58,139 bases of DNA from Sistotremastrum niveocremeum HHB9708 (taxonomy: Eukaryota > Basidiomycota > Agaricomycetes > Sistotremastrales > Sistotremastraceae). Every line of letters begins with the position of its first letter. Position 1 is the first letter of the stretch. This document shows, one piece after another, positions 21,768 to 33,676 of this stretch. The notes beneath the pieces are model-generated. The model was not told the DNA's origin. It did not search any database and saw only the letters and a list, made by a program, of their open reading frames with translations. The stretch covers positions 1-58,139 of the forward strand of contig KV419450.1 in NCBI GenBank assembly GCA_001630475.1, read 5' to 3'. The position numbers and the translations under genes were made by a program.

Positions 21768-24700
21768 ATGTACAATTCGAAAAGCAAAGTTGAGACCGGG
21801 AAGAAGAGAGAAAAGCCACGGAAAGTGTGCTACTGCGTCACCGCTGGGTGCGTGAATGTTGAAACCGCCGATGGTCGCCGAGGTTGTGAGATGTCGGTCG
21901 AGCAGTGGGAGACTCATCAAGCAGCAGATGCCGTCGCCCACGACAGACTCGAGGTGATCAAACAAAAGGCGGAGGATACCTTTCAGAATGATCTCGATCG
22001 GGTCGAGCAGGATATCGCCAATCTTGTACTCATGGAGTCTTCATCTCTGCCATCCATCGATTCCTTGTGGGGTCGAGATTCCACATCCTCGGACTATCCT
22101 AGAGTAGGAGTGAAGCGACGAGAGCGTCGGGACGCACTCGATTTTCAAGCCAAAAGCTTGTGCTTGCTCCATGCTGATATCAAAAGATTCCATACATCTT
22201 CCCAATCTTCCATCAATGAATTCCTCAACAACTCCCTCCATTTCCTGTCCCCCAGCTTCCAATTCCCTCTCCTTCACATTGAGACTGAGTTCGCTCGTCT
22301 CCATTCTCTCCTCAGTGCCATAACTTTTGATGACCCATCCATCAAAGTCATGAAAGATCTGGCCACAAATGATCTGACTCCGGTAGCCAGCTTAATCGCT
22401 CACGCACGAATAAAATGGCAATCTGCCCTTGATCAAGTTGTTCGTCCTGAGCCTCCTATGCTTTCAGCTGCTCTTGGGCCCTCACCCCCTTTATTTGATT
22501 GCTGTAAGTTTGTTTAACTTACATATCATTGGATCAGACATCTAATGTCTGCCTAGCCCGTCACATGCGACCTATATACCAGAATACGGATCCAATTTTG
22601 GTTCTGACTGTCTTCATGATCATGGTGACTCATGTTGTGGCTGGTTTGGAGAGAAGATTCTGCAATTGGCTTCTCAGGATGTCCCAATACATCATCCATA
22701 CTACTCTTGCCAGGGCCTGTGGTACCTCTCCAATCCCTGCAAGGGAGAAGAATCTACTCAAAGAGATGCCTCGTGACATTCGCTCTGCTCGCAAGAAATG
22801 GGACTTGGATGGAATTACCATCCTTTATGCAGCTTGTCCTTCCTGTCACATGCTACAAAAGGTGGTCTATGAGAAAGGAAAACCAACCCTTTCTCCTTAC
22901 TGTTCAAACAGACCATTCTCTGGTGGTCGTGCATGTGATGCATTAATCTTAGCCCCTAGGCTAGTTCATGGGAAAGTCATCAGTGCACCTGTCCTCCCCT
23001 TCCTCTACCATGATTTTAAAGATTGGCTGGCCAATCTCATGTCACGTCCAGGCATGGAAGATGCCATGGATAAATCTTGGAAAGAATCTGAGGAGAGACG
23101 CAAACATGGTGTATGCACAGATATTCTGGATGGCACTGTCCTATCTACCTTCAAAGGGCCAGATGGCAAAACTTTGTTCTCTGTTGGTTCTGGAGAAGCA
23201 CGTTACGTCTTCAGTCTCTGCATTGATTCCTTCAACCCCAGGCTCAATAAGATTGCTGGTAAAAGTGTATCATGTGCCATCATCTCCATGATATGCTTGA
23301 ATCTCCCACACCAACTCCGCTATAAGAATGAAAACATGTTCTTGGCTGGAATTATCCCTGGTCCCAAAGAACCACCTATCACAGGGATTAATCATTACCT
23401 CTCTCCCCTCATTGATGATTTCCTGGTGCTTTGGGATCCAGGTTATCAGTTTTCTTGCACTGCCCAGTGTCCCAATGGAAGAGTGGTCAGGTGTGCTATT
23501 CTTCCACTTATCTGTGACATGCCTGGAGCCAGGAAAGCTGGAGGACTGGGTGCCCTCAACCATACCAAATTTTGCTATATGTGTCACTGTTCTGGTAGGG
23601 AAGACCTCCAGAGAGTTGACTATTCCAACTGGGTTCCTAGGACAGGAGATGAACTCAGGAAAGCCTCAGAGGATTGGAAAAATGCTACTAGCAAAACAGC
23701 ACAGGATAAAGTCTTTGCTGAGCATGGTGTTAGGTGGACAGAGCTACTTCGGCTGCCTTACTGGGACTCACGCCGTTTCATTGTTGTGGATGCCATGCAC
23801 AATCTCTACCTGAACCTTGTGAAGCATCATTTCCGTGTTGTCTTAGGCATGGACATACAGACAGGGACAGATGAAGAGGACCCAGATCATGCAGCAGACA
23901 TGGAAATCAGTGTGACCCCAGTGGTGCCTGATTATGTCAAAACATGTCGCTATATTGACACAATCAAAAGATGGATATTTGATCAAGACCATGTCAACAT
24001 CAAAGCTTGTACAGTGGCAGCATGGGATTGGGTTTGCAGGGATCTTGCTCTTGGGGTTGAGAAATCTTCCAAGAAAAAGCCTTATCAGGAGGCCCTTAAG
24101 ATATATGTAAGCCTTTCCCTTGTGTCTGTTGAACTTTACTTAATGATAACAGAGCCAGACTCACACAGCCTACCTCAGTGTTGCCTCTCTTGCTTTGCCT
24201 TCAGATCAAGATCCTGTCCCTGTCCCTGAGCCTACCAGATCATCTCCTTTGTCCAAAGGTGATGTAGAAGCCATCAGGAAAGACATACAAGAGTTGGTTA
24301 AACCCTCCTGGGTTGGTTCATTACCTAAGGACCTGGGAAGCAAAAGACATGGAAAATTGAAAGCTGATCAGTGGAGAAGCATTGTCACTATCTTTCTTCC
24401 TATTACTCTCATTGAGAGATGGTCCACTAAGAGCAGGTCTTCTGAGGCTTCAAGGAAACAACAGATGCTGGACAACACAATGGACCTTGTGAATGCAGTG
24501 ATTATTGCATCCAAGAAGTCTCTCACAAAGGATGACTGTCTGGCTTATCTGGATCATATGACCAGATATCTGACTGATCTCAGGAGACTCTATCCTCATC
24601 TTAAGTTGAGACCAGTTCATCATGCTGCACTCCATTTGAGTGAATTCCTGGAAATGTATGGTCCTGTTCATGGGTGGTGGACTTTTCCCTTTGAACGCCT

Positions 24701-25428
24701 CATTGGGTTGCTTCAGAAAATCAATACCAATGATAAACTTGGTTTGTCAGTATCATGATTACTTTTCATCTACTGATTTGAATTTAGGAGAAATGGAGGA
24801 AACCATGCTGCACACTTTCATTGCATCATCCAACATGAGAAATATTCTCACAAGCCCTCGCCTTCCTCCAGCTCTCCAACACTGCAAAACCATGTTTCAT
24901 GACCTTCTCCATATCACAGCAAAGAACAGTCTAGCAACAGAGATGTTATCTGAGGGTTTCACTGAAGATGAGCCTGAGATCTCTGATATGAAATTCCAGA
25001 CCATGGATAGAGCCACAATCAAGGCTTTGCAGGTTTGCAACCCTGGACTGCCCAGCCAAAGAGCTCATTTCTATGACCGCTTTGAGAAGGGGCCTCTGCA
25101 ATTTGCTACTGCTAATGCAAATTTAGGGGACAGTTTGGTGTTTCTTCAGAATTCAGAGCAGAGTCTCTCCTTTCCAGCATCCATTCAGAAACTATTTGTG
25201 GTGGAGGATGATCCAAGCCAAACAACATATGTTTCCTTTTTGCGCTTTACTCCTGTTGCAAACAACCAAGATGATCCATATAGCAGATATCCTATTTTTG
25301 GAGCTAAAATTTGGTCTAGACATTTATCTCCCTTACTTGAAGTGAAGCCCATCAGTTGTGTCTTAGGACACCTCACACTCAAGTACTATTCTCAGGATGC
25401 TGTAGTGATTACTCCTATTTCCAGGTAG
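21768..25428 (+). CDS. Tnp2-family transposase (Transposase_21 / CACTA-like)
   Basis: Four exons: 21768-22503, 22557-24106, 24153-24741 and 24788-25428, giving 1,171 aa with consistent phases and no internal stop. Features in order: a short Cys motif (CYCVTAGC), a helical spacer, a zinc-ribbon-like region (CPSCHM...YCSNRPF), and the conserved core LCIDSFNPRLNKIAGKSV, NLPHQLRYKNENMFLAGIIPGPKEP, LICDMPGARKAGG and MHNLYLNLVKHHFR. A C-terminal region follows with FLPITLIERW, HMTRYLTDLRRLYPHL and FPFERLIGLLQ. These are the hallmarks of agaricomycete Tnp2 proteins, which cut and paste CACTA-type DNA elements with an RNase H-fold DDE site. D in CIDSF and D in ICDMPG are likely catalytic acids, while the E is not assigned. 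Exon 1 is CpG-rich and later exons almost CpG-free. Terminal CACTA repeats were not found. Confidence 0.85.
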
Positions 25429-27789
25429 ATTTGGATCTATGTACTAGTGGTATGTAACTACTACTACTGTACTTACACGACCTTGACATACTGTAAGGGT
25501 GAAAAATTGTATTATTTAGGCCTAATTGCATGTCAAATTATCAAATCGTAACACTGAGATTTTTACAAATATGTCGGAATTGTGTTCCTGGGAAAGTAAC
25601 GCCAGTGGTGCTCAATTCTAGTTCACTTCGTTCACATGATATGATTTTTTCTTGCTTCCGAAAACGGAAAACCGCGAGATTCTCAAAGTGAACCGGTCAT
25701 GAAATGAACGGGGTTTGGTTCGGGAAGTTCAATAATAGACTCAAGGTTTGATTTTTTTTTCAAACCCCGTTAGGTCACATCCAGTGACATGATGTGACAG
25801 AACATGACTTGCATTAGTCGGGCATGAATATCGTGAGAATTAAGATTCCGACCATGTACCAAACCTATACACTCTATTTTCTACTCTATTTGAGCGACCA
25901 GAGAATCCCCTCCTCCCTGAATGCAATTCAGGGGGAGGGTCTGTTATGGACTGGGGGACCCTGCAAATGACATCACTGCACCACCCGTTAACTCCGGCAT
26001 GACGCCAAGTCACTTGTGCAGCACAGTCGAGGTCGACGACTTGCAGGACAATGTGTTACGGTGTTTGTCGGATGGAAAACTAACCATATAGGATTTATAC
26101 AACAACTAATACCATACCTGATTGTGCGTCTCAAGATATGGTCGCATGGTCAAATATCATTATGAAGAACTTGAAAGAAGGGATCATTGTTGCACGAGGG
26201 CCTCGAGGTGGGCTTGTGCCTAAAGAAACATAAATATACAAATCCTATTCAACTTTCAATGACTAGGAGGAGGGGATAACAAGGCGCAGAGCGCTGCTAC
26301 CATACAGGCCGAGCGCGACGCGACACGACGAATGTGATGATGTCACCACTTGGTTCTCCCTCAATTGCTAGTGGCCAAGGTTGCAATGACCAGCTTGTGC
26401 TTGTGGTTCGCACAGGTGATACCGGTGTCTATTCTTTGGTGTATCATGACTTGCACCTGTCCCGCTCGACCCACCCGTCTCATGTTCGGGCCTGAGCGCT
26501 TCCGACTACACCGACTTCCTCGCGTTGATTCCGTCGAGCGATGTGAGATCGCATCCTCCCTATCTCGTACTACTAAATTCGGATTCAGACCCTCATTCTA
26601 CAGTTCCTTTCTGTCCCGCAAAACTGAGGAGTGGAACGGAAAAGCGTAAAATCCTTTGGCCTTCATCTCCAAAACTCCTAGTACTTCGCAGGTCGTATCA
26701 TGGGTCGTGTTCGTGATATCAAGGTGCGACATTCATAGTTTATTTGGAAAGGGAAAAAAACTTCTAAGTCTCCTCGTCAGTCTTTCTCCACTATGATTGT
26801 CATGGGCAGTACGACGCCTCATGGCGAAGCCGTTGATTCTGCGGGGAATCTCCTTGATGCGTTGCAGATCGTGTGGATCAACGATACCCACAAAAACACC
26901 CCCCTTCCGAACCCCTCGAAACCAACGTTGGAGCCCAAATCTTCACTCTATCCTCGTCCTTCCACTTCCACTTCCGCTTCTATCACAAAATTCATGGCCA
27001 ATGCCAACCTCACAATAAACACTCAAAGAACCTTCAAAATCTCCAAGTCTTGGTAGCCGTCGGCGTGACTGGCTCAGTGAAACCCGTACCTGAGGCCTCA
27101 AGCACTTCACTCGTATCCAGACTTGAGTAGCAAACATCAAGTCACAGGGTGCTCTCGCGGTGTGTCGGAAGATGGCTTGATCTCTTCCGAAGAGCAAACA
27201 AAAAGCACGTCACTGAAGAGGCTGAGGCGTCCTCTGATGATTCATTGTCTTTGTCACAAGTCTTGGAAGTGTGTCTGCCTTTTCTTCTTTTCTTCTTGAT
27301 CTGACGTGTCTGTTTCTAGGACACTGGAAGTCTCGCACCCAAAGATTAATCGTTGGTTCCATTCGATTGTGGCTTTCTTTTCCTGAGATTCCCATAGCAG
27401 AGTCCAATGACCTCTTACTCAGCCACACGGATGCTGATGAGCCGAATCCAGAGCTTGATGAAGATACCAGGAGAGAGAGAGCCCGTTGATGTGCTGAAGT
27501 TTGTGAGGCTTTAGACCGTCTGATTGATGCTACAGATGGCGACTGCCATGACCACGATCACCCGGACGACGAGGAAGACGAAGCAGAAGCGGGAACTGAG
27601 GCGGACGAACACGACGTGGCTGAGGTCGAGCCTGGTGTGGCTAATTGAATCATGACTGGGATGTTGAGAGCTGATAAAGTATGTCTCGTGTTTATGTTCG
27701 CCCTCCAAAATCCCTGATTTATGCACCCAGCTCCAAGTATCGCCTGTGCGAAGCGCAGAAATCCGGGCTACTTCTACGCCAGGGATCAA
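25429..27789. other. 3' flank of the transposase and gene-poor DNA
   Basis: It contains an inverted pair GAACGGGGTTT / AAACCCCGTT (about 25709 and 25765), repeated TGTGAC/GTCACA words near 25775-25800, and a stem-loop around 25908-25938 (CCTCCCTGAAT / ATTCAGGGGGAGG). These could be subterminal sequences of the Tnp2 element, but no CACTA...TAGTG pair with a 3-bp duplication was found. Frames between 26350 and 27490 are not convincing. Confidence 0.35.
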
Positions 27790-28890
27790 ACTCGATCCTC
27801 GAAAGAATAAAATGCTTAAGGGGCATTGGTGCTTGCTATGCCAACATGTGAAAATTCTATGTGCTTCGCATTCACCGACTTACCATTGCGATGGTGCCCT
27901 TGGTCGTACGGGGCAGAAATAATGGATGACGGGCAGTATCACGTCACTGTGTAGGCATTTTAAAGGCACAGAGTGCATCCTTCATCTCAAACTGAGCGCC
28001 ACCAGGGACTATAAAACGCACAGCAACGTATGTAACAAGGCGTGTGAAGATGCTGGGACACATTCAACAGTGCTTCTTGAGGAATTGGCAGCAGAGGCTT
28101 CAGAGAAGAGTGGTGTGCAGGGATCGATCGATCATAAGCTTCATGGAAGAGAAGCCGTCCGTGCGGACAAAACAAGGCCTTCGAGATCATATAGTCGAAC
28201 TCATAGTAACTAATGCCCAAGTAAGTGAGAATCTCTTCACTAACGTAACCTGGCTAACTTACCTCATAGGCCATGGCGTTTGTTGAGCGCGCAGCGTTTC
28301 GTGAGTTGCTGCCCGTCAACGCCCTGAGACTGAAGATTGCGGAATCCCCTATTGTACGACGATAAGGGCTTGATTATGAAGAAAGCGAATAGAGTGCAGG
28401 AATTGCAGAAGGAGACATTTGATGTGGGCGTTCGTGTCTCGATGACGTCAGTCGTACTGACAATCACGTTCTAGAACGACTAGAGTGAGGTATCTGGGAC
28501 TTTCGACGGATGGACTTCGCCTCCTGGTGATCCATATATGGGTCTAACTGTTCACCGGATTGATGCACCCCCCGAACTGCCTCAAAAGTGGACGTTGAGA
28601 ATGCTTCTTCTGGCGTTCCGTGAGGTGTAACGAGATCACTCAGGTCGCAACAGGGCTTTCCTTATTCAGAAGATACTCGAAGACTGTGGGCCCATTGGTA
28701 AGGTACTTGCCCCTTTTCTTCTGTTGAATAACTTGTACTGAAGGGAATATTAAGATTTGCTGGCTCACGTCCGAAATTTTCGCCTTAATGATCAGGCTAT
28801 GAAGCCATCGAACGGACTGGAGGTGAGTGGAGGAGCAAGGTGTACAACATGCTGGTTCGAGCACTTGATCTTCCACATGTATGTCCTCTG
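27790..28890 (+). pseudogene. hAT transposase relic (N-terminal and central part)
   Basis: Pieces in order on the plus strand: GHWCLLCQ (27822), an intron-like acceptor before AMAFVERAAFRELLP (28271), then VSGTFDGWTSPPGDPYMGL (28484-28540) and APPELPQKWTLRMLLLAFREV. A TAA stop follows, then RDHSGRN (28635) and ICWLTSEIFA (28757). The order of BED-like cysteines, FVER-F-LL, TFDGWTSP-GDPY and HSG-N is that of basidiomycete hAT transposases. Several stops and frame changes show it is dead. hAT enzymes make 8-bp target duplications, which fits the MITEs in this window, though nothing ties this relic to them. Confidence 0.6.
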
Positions 28891-29879
28891 GTCGATTACA
28901 AGTTCTGAATGCACCAACAGTCCTCTATAATAGACACTCGATGAATCTGTTGGACTCGCCGACGATCATAACGACGTACCTACACCCAAATCAAGCGGTA
29001 CAATGACAAGAAGCTAAAGCCAAGTCAATGAGAGCGCCTCCAGATATTTGGCGACGTGCTAGAGGTACGTTCACTGTTTGCAACGAGAGCATGTGGCTGA
29101 CGATCACGGCAGCATCCGCATGCAGCGCAGCAAGCCTTCTTGTCAGAAAAAGAACCGACTGCATGGAAGACTATCTCTATCGTCGAGTTGCAAACATCGT
29201 GGGTGAATATGGCTCCAGATCCCAAGAACGTGCCTATGAAAACGTGCATCGAAAACCCTTGACAGAATCTACGCAATTGGTATCGGAAACTCGATAACTG
29301 GGACATGTATTATATACTTTACGGTACGTGAATCCTTTCTTTCAAGTCTATCTCAACTCAGATGCTTCAGTATCTGACCCTCGCTGCAAGACTGTGTACG
29401 TTGAGACAAGTTGGGACCAAGAATATCTCATTCAGGGCTCTTAAGGGCTGGAAAATGCGGTAAGTAGTCTGCTCTCCAGTGTGAACCAGTTTCATAAATG
29501 CTATAGACCAACTATAAGCTCGCCCCCCCTCGCATCGCGGAGACAAAGAGCCTCGTACGGTCCTTCCCTGTCACCGATATGATGCCTTAGTTCCTCTGTA
29601 GATCGTTCTGGTGGTCATGGCTACGGTGCCTCTTTCATGCTGTAGGCAAGTCAGAGTTGACTATCTCGTGAAGCATCAGTAACAGACACGCCTCAAAAAC
29701 TCAAGAGCTATCTATCAGCGCCCCTCGAACCCCACGCCGTTGCAAGTCCATTCGATTTCCTTGCTTGGTGGGGAGTAAGCCCAGCTTGTTCTCATCTCTG
29801 TTTCCTCTAGTCTCCGCTCGAGTTACATTCAAATCAGTATCCGACCATGACCCGCATCGCGCGAGACTACTTTGCCTAA
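28891..29879. other. No gene recognised
   Basis: Possible continuation of the hAT relic at its left end. Otherwise there are no convincing frames, terminal repeats or RNA genes. Confidence 0.3.
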
Positions 29880-30489
29880 TAGGGGAGGTCAGAGTAGAGC
29901 TGTTTCGCCGTTTCGCCGTCGTTTCGGAGTCGATTCAGAATTCTGATCCGCAAGCTCAAAACGGCTGAGAAACGGCGGGTCAACTTGACCACCCCCCTCA
30001 AGACCTCGATTTGGTTTTCTCCGGGCAGCATCGTAGTTTGGTTATTCTATACTTGGGATTATAGCTTCTATACACCGAGATCCCCGAGAATACAAATTTG
30101 GTTGAATGATAAGGTTTTCTTCCTATTTTCTTCCTATCTACAAAACCTCTGTGCTGTTTTGGATCTTGAAATAGTTAACTTAGGCCATTTGAAATGACTA
30201 GTGGGCCGGTACAATTGGACGACTCGAAGGTGGTTATCTGAAAATGTTGGCATTTGGTTTGTAATACTAGACTGTACAATTTAGGCACTCCGCAATAGGC
30301 GGGATGGTTGGGGTTATCTCATTTGAGAAGGGAGCAAAGGCACTACCGAGAAACGGAACGGAAACGAGTGCAGAACCAGCTCGCGAGCTGGTTCTGCATC
30401 GATCTCGTTTCAGACCCTTTCGCGCGCGAGAAACGAACTCTCCGAAACGACGTTGAAACGGCGAAACGACTCTACTCTGACCTCCCCTG
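29880..30489. mobile_element. 610-bp non-autonomous hAT-like element
   Basis: The left end (T)AGGGGAGGTCAGAGTAGAG at 29880 matches the reverse complement of the right end (C)AGGGGAGGTCAGAGTAGAG at 30489. The inverted repeat extends imperfectly for about 45 bp through GTTTCGCCGTTTC-rich sequence. YAGGGG ends are typical of hAT elements. I found no matching 8-bp flanks, so the copy may be old or rearranged. No transposase frame is inside. It contains the perfect palindrome at 30369-30398. Confidence 0.75.
30369..30398. repeat. Perfect 30-bp palindrome inside the 610-bp element
   Basis: TGCAGAACCAGCTCG is followed immediately by its reverse complement CGAGCTGGTTCTGCA. Flanking GAAACGAG (30361) and CTCGTTTC (30404) extend the stem after a 5-nt bulge. 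It could extrude as a cruciform or form an RNA hairpin. Confidence 0.9.
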
Positions 30490-30832
30490 TTCAAATATCC
30501 TCTGTTGCATATTATCCGGGGCTGGGCACACCGGCATAGCTCGTCGCAAGTACGACCGCAGACTGCATGTAGAAGTGAAAGGGGTCAAGAATAGGGGACG
30601 TATGATGGTCGTGGGTGTCAATGTGGACATGTTCTTTGGTACCTAGCTAGTTTCTGAAGTGAGCACATGGAGTTGACGGGTGACTACATGGACATACAGT
30701 CTTGGCTTTTGTGAAAGAGAAGGCAGGGGGATCGGGGGGCTTATAGTCTCGCTCCCAGATTAGACAGACTATCGATAACCACAGCAGTTATCCATTCATG
30801 AGGCCATTTTCGCTTCTCGAAATCTGTGGTCT

Positions 30833-31200
30833 TCACTTGAGGATGCCTGACTTTGAAAGTGGGACTAGTGAGATAAGCAAGGTTACTGAGATAGGCGATG
30901 TACTAATTGCGACTGGGCACGTGACAGATTGGTCAGAGCATGTGTAATGCTTGTTGAGCATGAATTTGGCAACCGCGGCGGCATATGGAATAATCGTATG
31001 AAGGGTCCCTTTAGCTCGAGCTTTGTCGAATATTTCGCAGTCGGTCAAACATAGGCATGACGTCGTAGACGACAGGCGCGTTGACATCTAGCAAGTATGT
31101 TTGATGAACTGCGGAAACCCATTCGGTCCGAGGAGTGCAGGACAGGGCCTGGAGCGTACCTTCAAAATCCGCTCCAATTGCTTGATTATTGTTCATCCGA
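30833..31200 (-). pseudogene. hAT transposase relic (C-terminal part)
   Basis: Minus-strand frames read YLLDVNAPVVYDVMPMFDRL, then, after a slip, EIFDKARAKGTLHTIIPYAAAVAKFMLNKHYT and SVTCPVAIS. This matches the order in the C-terminal half of basidiomycete hAT transposases (YDVIP-FD-LT, then R-A---A--LNKYY, then YRIAM-LHP), with the last motif corrupted. It lies in opposite orientation to the relic at 27.8-28.9 kb, so the two are either different copies or parts of one element split by an inversion. Confidence 0.55.
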
Positions 31201-33676
31201 CCTGGGTCAGCTGATATCTTGCCAATCCCAAAGCCCCGTCCACACAGATTATGCTAACAGGCTCACTGATCAGCAGGGTGTGCAGAATATTGCTCGCACC
31301 CGAGCACCATCGTCTTGTGATAGCTCAGAGTAGGGCATGCTCTGGCTCAAGAAGTACGGCAGCGGCAGCATCCTTCTCCTTGTGTTTGCCTGTGTAGACA
31401 TAGCCTGCTTTGCGGAGAGCGTGACGACGCTGAGCGGAATGTTGGAGAGCGCAAGCGAGACTAGTAGAGTGGAAGAAGGGACGATGTTGTAAGTATAGAG
31501 TTCGCAGTGTCTGCTACAATTTGATCACGTACGTTCAGTAGCTTTGCGAGGCCCACCCTACTGGACCAGGAAATCTCTCAAAGTGGATTGTGCTAGGTTC
31601 AGAGGGCGGTTGCCAAAGAGAATGTGTGTTCTCTGCGTGAGGTTGTTGAGTGGTTCCTCATCTTGGTTCTCGAGTATCTGTGGCTTTGGATCCATTTCGA
31701 TCTCGGCAGCTGCCCGTTCGCGAATTCGGTCCAAGTTGTTCTCCCACCGGACGCTACAGCTTTAGTTTCCCATGTTCTGCCAGATTTCTTCAGTCTCTGG
31801 CCTAGTGATCGTCTGATAAGAGAGGCATTGGTGGCGTTTGAGGTGCCCATACCTGACGCGGAGGAGCGGTAGCATCAAGGAGGTAAGGTTCAACGCGATG
31901 AACGGCCCCCCTGGCTGAACGAAGGCATACTCCAGAGCGCGACGTCGGATGGTTTTCGCGGCACAGGTGACAATATTGCTGGCCAAGCCGGCTGGGCCAC
32001 GAATCTCGAGTGCGAAGGTGAGGAAGTTGGGGTCTATCTGGATCTTAGGACGCCCACGTCGACTGGTGGATATTGCGTATTTCGTGGGCGATGACGGGTG
32101 GGATGATGCAGCGGTTCGAGCGACAGTGCAGCGGAGTTGTCGAGATCGGTGAGCATGACAGTGAGGGCGGTGTGGAGGTAGGAATAGTCATGGCTCTGAA
32201 GCAGATGACGATGCTGGTGAGATGAGCCAGAGCGGTGTTGAAGCAGAATCATGGAGAGACTCACCGAGAGCCTGAGAGCGGGTGCGACCAGCACGAGCGT
32301 TAGCCTCGAAGAGAGTCGGCATACGCTCGACGTCGATACCATCGCCCGAACATCGGGCTCCCAGTGGGCGACAATCACCACGATTGAATGACACCGTAAA
32401 GAAATGTAGACTTTTCATCCCATTGTTCAGGACGTGAAATGCGTGGTGTATATGTTTCTTTTATCGGGCACATTTCGGAGCCGTGGAAATCCATAAGATA
32501 ATTTTGATTTTTGCTCAGCTTTTCTCCCGGACCTAATCCGACCATTTATTGGGGTTTGGCGGTCATATTCGCTCTGGGAAAATGCGCGACAAGAGATATA
32601 TTTCTCAGTCTGGAAATGTTGTGGACAAAGTGAGATTGTCATTCTTTTTCCCAGGCCCCAAGTTGAAGAACAAAAGTAACATTATATGGCCTGGGAAATC
32701 CCGCCTAAATGATACGAAGCTATCGCATTCTCCGGCCCTGAAGAGTCAAGAAAAGTCTGTTCAGGAAATCAAGCGGAAAGAGGCCACAAATATATCAATT
32801 AAACAATGCGTTTATCCCTGCATTTTCCAAGCCGGAATTCCGCACATGGTCTCCAGTGAGAGGCTCCCGCTGCGCGGTCGCGTCTCCTTACGGTCTTAAA
32901 CTCTTATCTCCGAAACTCATTATGCGATTTGAATTACGTTACTCTCTATTCTACCGTATTGTGATTTATCGTGACCTGCGCAGCGGGAGCCTCTGGGTAG
33001 GAGAATGGCTTGACACTTGACTCAGGTTGGATTACCAGTCGAGATCCTGCAACTCGGGCGACGAACCGCAACGAGAAGATTGTGAGAAGATTGAGCCATC
33101 GTCTTCGATATCAGCCAAACGATATGCCAGTGATAACGCTGTGCGTTCAATAGTTGAAACAGCTGTCAGGGCAGTCAAATTGTCAGCTGCAGCAGCCAGG
33201 GCGTCGACGAGCGTCGCATTCGGGTGGTCCCGAAATTCAAACCTGAGCGTCATTCACGACTACGGCCGGACGATCTTCACGTCGCTTTGAAGCCTTTTGA
33301 GCGTCCGAGGGTAGTGATATATTCTGTCGAATACTGCGTTACTGACATTATGGCCTGCGACAGTGATCATTTTTGAGATTCTTTTCATGATTACGACGAG
33401 GCGAGCGAAAGCCAGCTCTCAGGTACTGGGGTCAATTCTAATTGCATTTGACTTGCCTGACAGCTTTCCTAACTTTCAGCGACAATTTTCCTAGCAATAT
33501 GTGACTCGCGCATTGAATATCGTGCCTTTGAGCTGTTCAGTCTGCTCATTCTCAAATGATCCGAGCACGAACCCTGGTCCCCAACCTACTGGCACATAAG
33601 TCGGCCAGACGACGGGAGCACTGTATACCCCCTCGTCATCCGTCGGACTGCTGAGAAGATTGAGCCGTCGGCAAGA
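31201..33676. other. No gene recognised
   Basis: Many short frames on both strands (31.5-32.4 kb) but no recognisable motif or clean exon chain. The region 32.4-33.0 kb is AT-richer. It probably contains decayed elements and, near its right end, the promoter of the CBM1 gene. Confidence 0.3.

Noticed and set aside
25908-25938. Stem-loop as a transcription terminator or structured RNA
   Set aside because: Bacterial-type terminators do not apply, and there is no compensatory evidence; it may be a subterminal element repeat.
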